DNA from: Mycteria americana
Lineage: Eukaryota > Chordata > Aves > Ciconiiformes > Ciconiidae
Reading direction: 5' to 3'
Length of the DNA: 64,000 nucleotides
Assembly (NCBI RefSeq): GCF_035582795.1
Contig: NC_134366.1
Span: 109,189,756 to 109,253,755, forward strand
A program made the translations under genes and the position numbers. The notes under the pieces were generated by a model. It made no database searches. It worked only from the letters and a program-made list of their open reading frames with translations, and was not told where the DNA came from. Numbering within the stretch: the stretch's first letter is position 1; each line of letters begins with the position of its first letter. This document shows positions 24,301 through 34,822 of the stretch, piece by piece.

Positions 24301-26639
24301 TTGGGGATGGTCCTTGGTCCACGCCGCTTCCCGAACCATGCCCGGTAATTGTGTGGGAGAGTGCTAACAGGCCCAAGCCAAATCTGTGCCAGCGATTGCT
24401 CAAACAGTGTCACCTCCTTTGCCCCAAGGAGCAGAAAGCCCTTGCAGATTCAAGGGGGAACAGCTTTTCCATACTGAGAAACTTGATAGCTACTGAAATG
24501 AAATGTGGTTTCAGAAAGCGGCGGCAAGGACAGCAGTTCTCCATAAAGCTCTACATATTTTTTCAAGCGGTTTCTGTAAACACTTGTGTGTCTATAAAGC
24601 TGTCCTGCTTTTTCGCTGGTGGGCTGCGACTGCTCCATGTAAAACAGCAGCGTGGGGACAGGGAGCTGGGATACCCGTGCCTCCCGGCCACCCGCACATA
24701 GCAGTAACTTTACTGTTTTGCTCAGCTGCCCCATTGCTCGTCGGATCTCTTCTCCAGTACCAGCATCTTTAACGCAAGCTTTTCCAACAGGGACTCTACC
24801 TAGCACAGACCCCTCCTTACCCCTTTATCCTGCATCAAATCTCTTTCAGCTGGTTTTCACAGCTCCTTTAATGATCCTGGCTAGAGAAGATGGTGGTGGT
24901 TTGGAGGAAGTTCAGGCTATCGGTGGTATTAGATGTGCACTGTTGTCTCCTATGCCTTTGAGAATTTTTAAAATTGAAAAGATTTTAGCCAGAAGAATAA
25001 TAACCTCTGCCATAACTTTAAATAAAAGTTTTAGAAGTCATATATGTAAGAACTTCTCTAGCACAAGATTCAGGTTTTGAATTTAAATGAACCGAAGCCA
25101 AGAGACAAGAGTTACATCAGAGCACACAGCCTTTCTTGGTTGTGCATGGACAGTGTTCAACCACTTGACGTACTAGAAGAACGCTTCAGACACGTGCTAT
25201 AGCCAAATATAAATGAAGTAGTGCAGGACTTTTATGGCAATGCTCTTGAAATGGCCACACTTGTGAGGTGTCGAAAAGATTAAATAAATCCGTTGCTGCA
25301 ATACTCATATCTGGGACAAGAACGTCCAGCTTTAAAGATGTTCTCTCCTAAAAGATGTAGCGATGCATCTTCAACAATATTTTAGTGAGCGATGTGCCAT
25401 TAAGACACCCCTTGAAATAGAACGATCGTATAAACATCCAAGGCATTTTAAGTCACCCTAATCCCATATATTTAAAGAGGAACAGCAAAGCGTTTGTATC
25501 TCATTAGCGACTGAAAGGATTTGACAACAATGATGTTTTACTTTCCTTTCAGGGATGAAATGCCTGTCTTATTTGTTTAATTTAGCTCACTCATGCTTAT
25601 ATTAGAGCATACCTGGACTGGATGCTGAGTACAGCTACAGTTTGTCTGTCTTGGCCGAAGCAAAACAACTAATCTCTAGAGCAGCCCACTGGTTACCTAA
25701 ACCATCCTATATGGGTTTACTTGATGCATTTACTTTCCTGCAGGTGCAAAGAGGTGGTAGCCTTGGCTTGCTGTCCTTGCCTGTGCTGCTGTCGTCTGCG
25801 TTAAATGAGGGTTGTAAACAGCAGAAATACTGGTGCAAAGTAATAAAAGAAAGCAGTGCTCTTAAGGATGATTTTATATTAAACACTGCTGGGTCGTTGC
25901 TTTTCTCTCCTGCCAGTGAGAAGGTTTTTACGTTCATTGCTTACACAGTCTGAGAAAGTGAAGCCACTCTACTGCTTACACTTGACACACAAATTTAGGT
26001 CACTGCTCAGAGTCATCATGGATTTTACCAAAAGACTTGCACCAGAGTTGCATCTATGGACATCAGGGCTGACTTACCCCACTAGTTCTCAGATCTTACT
26101 CATGGGCTCGTCCAAATGTTACTGTTGGTCAGTAAGGGACAAGGGATGCCACCAGCACCACTCATCGTTTCCTAGCCCTCCCCTGCTGCTCATGCTTGCA
26201 AAAGTGCAGAATAGGTTGATCACTTTTTGTGATCTGAGCTGAGAAACTGAAATTCCACCCAATGCATTTGGTCGACAGGGCAGTGTTCAGCAGCGTATGC
26301 CAAAAGGTAGAGAAGTAGCCAGGCTGCTGCTAGACAGAATAGTTCCCACAGCCCATTTTGCATCCTGCTAGTCTTACTACTTCTCACGAGATCGCTCCTT
26401 GCAGTTTGTCTCCTAATATAGGGACAGACAACAAGAGCTGCGTAGTCTTCCACATTTACTCCCGTGTAGCGCTGCTGAAATGACAGCGTGATTCATTACG
26501 CGTGCAGGTCACTCACGCCAAACCGCTGTTACGGGTTCGGTGCACAGTGGGTTTAAAGCACGAGATGATCATTCTCAGTTGATTCTCAGAAATGCTTTTT
26601 CTTTAGATTATTTGCCAGCACTTGAACGGCAGGAGGGCT

Positions 26640-26775
26640 TTGGTTTTAATTAATGCTTTAATTGACATAAAGAATAATCAATGATGAGTAGAATTGGAGT
26701 TGACTTCTAATCAAAAATAATTCTGCATAGCGGGGTGGGTTTGAAATGAATGAACGTCAAATCTAATTAGACGGC
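26640..26775. promoter_or_regulatory. Candidate AT-rich regulatory block with homeodomain-type sites
   Basis: TTAATTAA (26646-26653), TTAATTG, AATAATCAAT and the palindrome TCTAATTAGA (26762-26771) cluster within about 130 bases. Clusters of TAATTA cores are common in conserved non-coding enhancers, but they also arise by chance in AT-rich DNA. No conservation data are available here. Confidence 0.2.
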
Positions 26776-29700
26776 CAGATTCTGATCCATCAGCCACACT
26801 CATACGTACTGTTACAGACCAAATTTTGCTTATCTGCACTAATACCAGCTGAATATGATTGCTCTGTGTTCCGACTGCTGTAAGGGAACGGCATTAGGGA
26901 GGGCACCGCGTGGGGTTCGTGCGCACCCTCACTCCAGCTGCCAGAGCAAAACAAACGGTGGGACTGAAGAAAATGAGGTCAGCTACCACGAACCCATCTG
27001 TTGTGCGCAGGAGCCATTTAGGATGGAATTTATTTTCCTTGGGTTTATTACAGCGAAATAACTCATTTGCATTTCCCTCTCCTTATGTTTTCAGCACGTG
27101 CTATACCAAGGGTGAGGAGCGATTTCTCTGAGGGGAGGTTGAGCAGAGGAAGGGGCAGTTTGTGACCCCCCAGCTGGGGAAACGGGGCATGTACCAAGAG
27201 CTCTGGTGAAAGCGTAGCCACAAAAAGGGCAGGAAGAAAGCTAATTGTCGTACAAGACAGAAGGGTGCTGCTTTTGCCTTAGCCACTGTCAGTCAGTATT
27301 TCTGTGCTAGCGAGGCGATGAGAGTTAGAGCCAACGGCACGTTTTACAGTAAAAATAAAAGATGAAGGTAAAAGTCCCCACCCTGACTTTGGCACCTAGA
27401 CTGGTGTGAAAGATGACCGATGCTTACTGAATTTATGGAGCTATATTGTGGTGGGATCATCAAGTATATCATCAAGATCATCCTATACCTTTACAGCCAC
27501 AGATTCCTTTACCATTTTGCTATTGACCTGGATTGTTAGCTTTCTTCTTATTACTATTATTATTGCCTTTTGGTTTATATACTTCATCCAGTTTGGGTAG
27601 GAGGAGCAGAACAAACAGCATGAGCTATTCCAGATGGTAGACAACGTGTGTTTCTGCTCAGGGTGTCTAGTGATGAGCTAGCAAATACTGTAGCATTTGA
27701 GTTGAAAATGTCCTTACATACAACATAAAAAAATGTTTTTACGGAAATGAGACCATAAAGTACAAGTCTTGCTATTAGTATCAAGTCTTGGAAAAAATAT
27801 TATTTGAAACAAAAGCTAAAATTTGGTACCAAAGTACTCAAAGCTAATATTTTCATTTATTAGAAACAGGTAATGGTGCCTTGTACTCACTCGCGGGGAT
27901 TTCTGCATGACAAAGTAAAGCTCCCAGCTATGGGCTTAAGTAGAGCTATAAAAGATGCATGAGTTACGTAAACACTTCCTTGTGCATTGTGAAAACTGGA
28001 TCCACCCAAACTGAAGGTATTGAAATACGACTAATAAAAAAAAGAATCACTGCAGGCATCACTAACGCAGATAAAGCCGTCAGTGGAAAGGGAGCACGAG
28101 CCTTCAGAGAGATCCTGCTGGGGAGTCGGCGGCGTGAGAGGCGAGGCTTGGATGTCCGTGGTGGGAAGAGACCCACCTCAGTCTGCCAGGGAGGGCAGCA
28201 CGAGCTGCGGTGGGTTAAACTAAGATTCTTGTTGCTGCAAGAGATGGGGCAGAAGCTTGCCTCCTTGTGCTGGGGCAGGAATACGTGGGTACCAGTGGCT
28301 TTGATGCCCACCCAGGCGTGACTCGGGTCCTCCCACGTCTCCCATTTGAAAGAGAGGGAGCCATCTCGGCTATAGCTCCTTCTCAGTGCAATACTGCTCT
28401 CCGCAGCCATGGCGGTAAGCCCATGTGGCTCTTTTTCTGTACGCTAAAATTAACGTTCGAAGCTCACAGATCTGCTGGCCTTTCACCATCTGATGTAGGC
28501 TTGGGAAGTGTGCTTGTCAGTGTAGCCATATGCTGCTATTTAGGAATATCTCATAGCCTTGGACTTTGATGGAACAAATGCACATGATTTAGTTCTGGCA
28601 ACCAAGAATAGTTCTTCAGATGGAGCTCACATGTCTGTACAACTCTGGCAAATGCTACCCTGCACAAGGAAGGAGCAGCCTAATCACTGGGAGCATAAAA
28701 TATGCCATGAAAGTCATAATTCATGTAATTCAGTGACCAACAGAAGACACCCTTCTACAGGTGCTTCCAGGAGATCCCATCCCACAGAAATGTTCCTGGC
28801 ACATTCATGAATTATGAGCCTGAATTTTTGTCCTAGAAGTGTAAAAACTCTTGTGAAAGAATGAAATTTTTTGGTGAGAGTTTTTATAATGCTCCTGAGC
28901 ACTCTTACCCATATATTATTGTCAAATTTTTATATTAAAAAACCATCCACAAGAATGTCTACATTATCATCCAAGATGCATGCCTCTGTGCCTTCTAGGA
29001 GTCTAGGGAACATGGAAAGCATAAATTCCAGGTGGTTATTTGGGCTACTGGCCATGCTGGCCTCATACTGCCAGGGTGATTCAATTAAGTCAGAAAGAAG
29101 TTGGAAAATGAATATTAGAAATGACTAGACTTTAGGCTACAAAAGCAAGCAACACCAGCTGAAGGCGTACTGAATGAGCTTAGAATTGAACTGAGCCTTA
29201 GTAAGTTTAGAATTGAATTGTGCTCTTTGGATTTATGAGTGCAAAGCAGAAAGAATTGGCTGGCTGGGAGGAGGACGGCGTGTAGTATTCTAGTGTATAA
29301 TCAGTTTCTTCCCTTACTGGATTTATTCTTTTGGAGATGCATGCTCCTAAATGGGATCTTATTGCAATAAAAAGTTTTTACCTTTGTAAGCTTGCCAGCT
29401 AGTCTGATAAGCAGAATATAGACCTTGACATAGATGAGAGATGAACATATTCTTTTCTTTCATTATTCAAGAAGATACCAGTTCATTTGTTAGACATACC
29501 CCAGGTTTGCAGGTAAGAAATGTTCCTAGCATGCAAACCAGAATCAGTTAACTTCTGTAGCCATCCACTCGCATCAGTTTAGTGGACCCCCTCAGCTTAA
29601 CTTAACCTAAATAATTATCACCAATTTTTAACAGACAGCCTGCAGACCACAGATCAGCAGAAGGAACAACATACTAACTATCTCATTGTAGGTATTGCAG

Positions 29701-30504
29701 CTCCTTAGATCCAGAATGGACCTTGAAACATGTGTCACACAAAGAAATAATATAGGAACAAAGGATTATCAAAGGTCCCTTCAGTCATTGAGTCCTACCC
29801 CCCATTCCCATTTAACCAAGGATTATACATAATCCCAAAGCATCCTCAAAGCCTCTATTCCATGAACTCTCAGCTGCAGACAGCTCCCGAACACCCTACA
29901 GCAAGCCCTAGACCCAGAGCCGTAGCTGCTACAAGGAGAGAACAGGAGGAATCAAGGGCACCATCACCACTGGTATATTTATTGCAGCTTTACATAGTTG
30001 CTAGCACATGTGTAGCAAAAACAACTTCCCCTCATCATGTGGTGAACAAAAAATATTGTCTCCAGATTCGGCATGAGGGAAAAGCAAACAAAAAGAGACC
30101 GTGTGAAAGTCAGTCTAGATTTAGGAAATGTGTTTCTGACTGAATTTCCCCTCTCTCAGCTTGGATTGACGTCCACACTGTTTATCAAATATTTCAGCGT
30201 TATGGGAGGTGGAGGTCCACGCTGAGGGTGATGAAGAGAGGGCATCCCTGTGGAAGTGATGGGCTCGATGGTCCCTTCCCCTCTCATTAGCTCAGGCTCA
30301 GCTGTTTCCCTGTTTCCAGACTGAAAAGAGAGCTGGGAGAGGGGACTTTTATTTCCCCGGGGACAGAGACATCATCAATTATCTGCCATTCCCTGCTGCA
30401 AGCTGTCAGTGAATAGGGCAGAGAAAGAGTACTGATAGGATTTCACCTTATCCCTCGACTCTGCTGATGGGCCCATCATTCAACTGCCATGCACTTAGCA
30501 CGGG

Positions 30505-30545
30505 CAATACTAATTATGTTAATTATGCTCCTACAGAGCGCATGC
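30505..30545. promoter_or_regulatory. Candidate regulatory motif pair (TAATTATG repeat)
   Basis: Two TAATTATG-like words lie back to back at about 30511-30527 (TAATTATGTTAATTATGC), a POU/homeodomain-like arrangement in a stretch without repeats or coding potential. Function is speculative. Confidence 0.2.
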
Positions 30546-31400
30546 TTATATTAGCATTAAGCAGACTGGTGACTTTTTAAAAGGAAACATCAGTGGTTCA
30601 TTAGCTATATAAATTTAAAAATGTAAGCGTACTCATTGCATCCACTGGTGGATCTCTCGAATCTCAAAAGCATTTAATACCATTTTAGATGTGCAATATG
30701 CTTTATATTGAGAGCAAAATGCATACTGTATCTAGAAGACAAGCAGCATTATATCAGATAACTACTAAATGCAGACTTAGAAACTTGGTCACTGCATTGG
30801 AGTAACACCAAAATCCCCTTGGTAGTGTTCATCTGTAGGGTTACTGGTCAGGTCAACAAGAGATCTGGATAAGTCCTTGTGGGCTAAGCCTTACTGAAAT
30901 TATACTAGTGACTATATCTATGTGCAGAATCACAATACAACTGTATTATTAAATTCAGAAGTAGATTTATTTAATAGGTAGCACAGAGGTCTGTGAATGG
31001 TTTGAGAGACAGGAAAATAAATCCCCCTCTGCAAAGTATATTACAACGTGACAAATACTCATCACTCAAAATGTATTTCCTAGATGTGGAGATCATAAAT
31101 AATCCATTGACATGGTGCCCGTATGCAGCCACTGTCTACGTGAATCTGGGCTAAGGGGCTGCTGCTAGTAGGCAGAGTCGGTGCGATTTTGTGAGGTCAG
31201 TTGGAAGTATCTGAGATGTCAGCAATGTAAGTTTAAATCTTAAGAACAGACTGTGTTTGTACAATAGAGTCAACCTCTGACCTGACAAACTGAAAAGTAA
31301 CTGAACAGAACTGGGAGATTTCATCAGTTCTGACTCTGTTACCTCCTTTTATCACAGTTTTCTTCTGTACAGAAATGAAACATACATTAATCACCAAGAT

Positions 31401-31424
31401 TATATATAATATATATAGAGAGAG
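31401..31424. repeat. Short (TA)n/(GA)n run
   Basis: TATATATAATATATATAG followed by GAGAGAG. Simple sequence. Confidence 0.8.
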
Positions 31425-33530
31425 CACAAGCCTATCTGGGCTCTGAATTCTGACCATTTTATGCAAAAGCAAAGCAAAAGTAGCTCCAGGCAGGTCTTCA
31501 ATTTGCATTTCGATTGCTCTTCCACATTTCCTTCTGGTGTCTTGAGGAAGGTCTTAGCTACTAAAGCATTGCAAAGCCATCCGAGTGCTTGAGCAAAACA
31601 AATAAGTAAATTCCTTTTCCAAAATTACTACTTTTTTAAGTTTCCCCGAAGCAAAAGAAAACCTAAACACTTCCAGTATGTGTGCACATGGTCACACATG
31701 GACATAAAGATTTCGTTTGGAGCGGAACCCGTTCACCTTTCATTCACATTAATACAGAAGATATTAATTCTGTAGAAGTTGTTAGCATTTTGACAAGAGT
31801 TTTGAATCTAAAGTAATTATGTTTTTATAGCCAATGTGGTCATGACTAGGACCCAACTTCAAGTTTGGTTTTATTCCTCTTATGTTTTGAGGAATGGCTG
31901 ATGTTTATGCAGTTAAATCTCCTTTGACTGTTAGCGTGGTTTAGCTTCTACCCTCATGGGTCTCCAGATGCTGGTGGTGAGGGTGTTAATCAGGGCAAGT
32001 GCTGAACACTTGCAAGGGATTTTCTGCTCCTTGGCACTCTGGACCCAACTTTTAATGCAAATCCTTGTATGCAAATGGGAGCATACAGCACGCAGCATAA
32101 CCGTCTTAAGGTTATTTGCAAAACCAAAGGCAACTTGCTGCGCAGACCCCCAGAGTACCGTGATCGAGTGGTTTCCACTTTGTCTCTCAGGAGCTGGTTC
32201 TCAGTGGGGTTTGAACTGTTAGACGTCAGCTGGCTTAGGCAGACGCTGTGCCGTCTACAGGGATGCGAGGTTTCACCCTGGAAGCTGCAAAGCGGCTTCT
32301 GCCAAGAGCGGGGTATCGGCAAGCTTGAGCAGAGCTCAGCCCTGCAGAGGTGTGCTGAGGGCTTTAAGGAGCTAGGGGTGAGTGTAGGGCCAAATTTGGG
32401 CTCTCATTGACTGAACTCAAGTATCTCCAGCTGTGGCTGGAGCATGTTTATCCCTGTGCGAGTTAGCCAAAGCATCCTCACTGTGGTTTCTCCTGAGCCT
32501 CCAAGGAGCGGCTGCTCCCGAGCCCTTTCTGCTCCCACCCTCTCCCTTTCCCCCATCTCTCCTGGACGTGGGTTTCGGCCCAGCGCGGGTGCTCACGACC
32601 CTGGTCTGCCTGAGAGCAACTTCTTTATCCCAAGGGTTTATCCTCGCTGTGGACAAGCTGGCTCAGCCCTGAGCTGGATGCGCTGCGTCCGGGCTCAGCC
32701 GGGGACACGAGCGGTGGAGCACCGTTACCTGCTGGCCACAGCGGGGAGAAAACTGGCCTTAACTGCAGCCCAGGTGGTACCTCTGAGGGATGTCCTGTCA
32801 CAGGGGGCAGCTCTCGCTTCCGAAACAGAAAGATTTACACTGTTTTGGTTGTGCAATAGAGAAAACTTCACGTTACCAGTAGTGCTGGCAATGCTGAGAC
32901 TGGAAGAAGTATTTCTGGTGGAGCTCTTGCAGACATATTCCTGACAAAGCAGCTCCTTGGGCAATGCAGTCCTCCCCACAGAGAAGCAGTAGCTCGCCAT
33001 GACATCTACTGCCACCTCAAAGAGTATTTACCCAGCTTAGTGCTACAAATTAAACATAACTGGACGGCACACAACGTTTCCCCATGTATTTGCTTTCTCC
33101 AGTGAGTGTTTGCCGTGCAGGCACCATGTAGCTCTGGTGCTTATCTTTAATAAATACGTTCGGTTGAGAAGGCTTGTGTTGTAAATCTGTGGCCTTCACA
33201 AGTGCCTGCTTTTTTGGGTGCTCATGATCATTCCTCATCTGTGGGGATGAGAGGGTGATTTAAACTCGCTGTCATCCCCTCGGCCCCGTAGGTCGCAGTT
33301 TCACAGAGCATTAGCTCCGTTGCCTGCGGGCAGCTCCAGCCCTTGCCATGCCGTTCTGCCTCGGCACCAAACTCACCCCTCAGCCCAGCTGTTGGAGTGA
33401 AATGAACTGGGGGTATGGAGCATGCTGGGTCCAGCTTTTAAAATAAATGGGAAAAAAATATTAAAAACTCTCTTTTTCATTTTTTTTGTCAGGTTATTTT
33501 TAAGCTAGCCTAGTTTCTCAATCCGTTTCA

Positions 33531-33735
33531 CGGTGCAGCGGCGTTAGCAGCCGCGCTGGCACCCCGGGAAGGGGGAGGCAGTGAGAAGCCGGGTGCTGCG
33601 GGATGGGGGAGCCGGCCCCTGGCAGCACCTGAGGACCAGTGCCCTCTTCTCCAGCATCCCGCTTCCCCTCCCGCTCCCTGCTCTGCCGCCTGGCCTCAGC
33701 TGGCCCTAACGCTGCTCGGACGGCTCGGTGAGGCC
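33531..33735 (+). promoter_or_regulatory. CpG-richer patch about 1 kb before the first common exon
   Basis: The local GC and CpG content rises (CGGTGCAGCGGCG, GCCGCGCTGG, CCGGGAAGGGG, GAGCCGGCCCC) for roughly 200 bases between AT-rich flanks. It could be a minor promoter feeding the 34696 exon directly. There is no strong core-promoter motif, so the call is weak. Confidence 0.25.
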
Positions 33736-34695
33736 ATTCATCTCACCAGAGCAGCACAAAACCAAGGCAGCTTAAAAATCTGCTTCGTTGTCTGCCGAGG
33801 GCAGTGAGCACTGGGGTCAGGATACCAAAAACAGTGGAGCAAGGAGGAAGGGAAGAGGGAGGCATCCCCCTCTCCCCCTGTGGCAGCAGCAAGCTGACGG
33901 AGCTGTTGTGAACCACGGCACTTGTTTGCTATTTCTGTACGGGCGGATTGAAACCGCTTTAGTTTGGTGCAGTTGCCGAGCTGGGCATTGGAAATGAGCA
34001 CACACAGAGCAAGTGTGCTGAGCCCCCCCGAACACATGAAAGGCAGAGCATACGGTGCCTGGAGCTTGTTTACTCGCCTCTCGTCGTGGTGGAGAGCATC
34101 CCTCTCTCATCACGGCACGCCGTGGCTGCATGTACACCCACCGTGTCTTCCTTCTCAGCAGCCAGGCGGGAACAGCCACGGGGAAAATGAGCAAGGATCA
34201 AAGGGGAGCTGCAGGACTTGATTCATGCTGAATGAACCCTCTTTTTTTTTATTTTAATATATGTAATAACACTTCACGGTGATGGTGAGAGCCCTCTAAG
34301 AGCTCTGCACATTCCCAAAATAATCTCCAGGACACTCTGATGTAGCAGATTGGGACGGCAGGCCTGGGGGGAAGCATGCTGGGCACGGCAGAAATTGGGG
34401 ATGGCGTTGGAATTAGCATGCTGAAGCATCTGGTTTCTAGTCCCCCATCCAGACCCTCTTTGTGTCTCCGGCACATTTTCAGTAGACTCTGGGCTGTAAG
34501 TCAGAAGCGAAAATAGGACCATTTCATTTTTGAGGTGGAACGATTTGGCGATGCAAACAGATTCGTGCCCTGGCTCGCGGCCCCTCGTGGGGTTCAGTTA
34601 CCCCTTACCAGGTCTGATGGGCACCAGGCAGTCCCGGCCTCAGTGTCTGCCTCTTACCCTCCATCGTCACTGACCTGCTTTCTGTTGTTTTTCAG

Positions 34696-34822
34696 GAATA
34701 TCTTCCAGGCTTCCCGAAATCATGTCAATAGGATCACATTCATACTCTCCAGGAGGTCCTAATGGGATTATTAGAAGCCAGTCCTTCGCTGGCTTCAGCG
34801 GGCTTCAGGAGAGACGCTCCAG
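34696..34822 (+). CDS. RIPOR2: RIPOR2 first common exon (26-nt leader plus residues 1-34)
   Basis: The acceptor is TTTTTCAG|GAATATC at 34696. The ATG at 34722 gives [15 protein letters not shown], which aligns with the RIPOR2 start ([18 protein letters not shown] in mammals). The 26 leader bases are themselves open in frame (ISSRLPEI) and can join the candidate distal exon 343-403. The exon ends GACGCTCCAG|GCAAGT in phase 2. The donor dinucleotide is GC, not GT: using the nearby GT (CAA|GTGCCG) would read CAA-GTG-TAA and stop, whereas AG plus the following G restores the conserved RSRCNS. Confidence 0.95.

Larger units (their letters stand above)
17524..34695 (+). other. RIPOR2: First intron of the CpG-island RIPOR2 transcript
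   Basis: About 17 kb with no recognisable coding exon. It ends at the acceptor TTGTTTTTCAG at 34685-34695. Contents: a 15-bp tandem duplication (19141), a minus-strand CR1 fragment (20681-20966), a (TTTG)n run (21331), AT-rich candidate regulatory blocks near 26646-26771 and 30511-30527, a (TA)n run near 31401 and a CpG-richer patch at 33531-33735. Long first introns commonly carry enhancers; none can be proved here. Confidence 0.6.

Noticed and set aside
28401..28415. GCAGCCATGGCG|GTAAGC, an ideal start next to a donor on the plus strand, as another RIPOR2 first exon
   Set aside because: The exon would end in phase 0, and joining 34696 in that phase hits TAG after about ten codons, so it cannot encode a RIPOR2 N-terminus.
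29764..29840. Possible old CR1 fragment, minus strand (TCATTGAGTCCTACCCCCC)
   Set aside because: Only a short, diverged similarity to the CR1 3' end; not enough to call without a repeat search.
30200..30295. Possible CR1 tail (GATGGGCTCGATGGTCCC)
   Set aside because: A few matching words but no TTCCAACC or ATTCTATGA tail.
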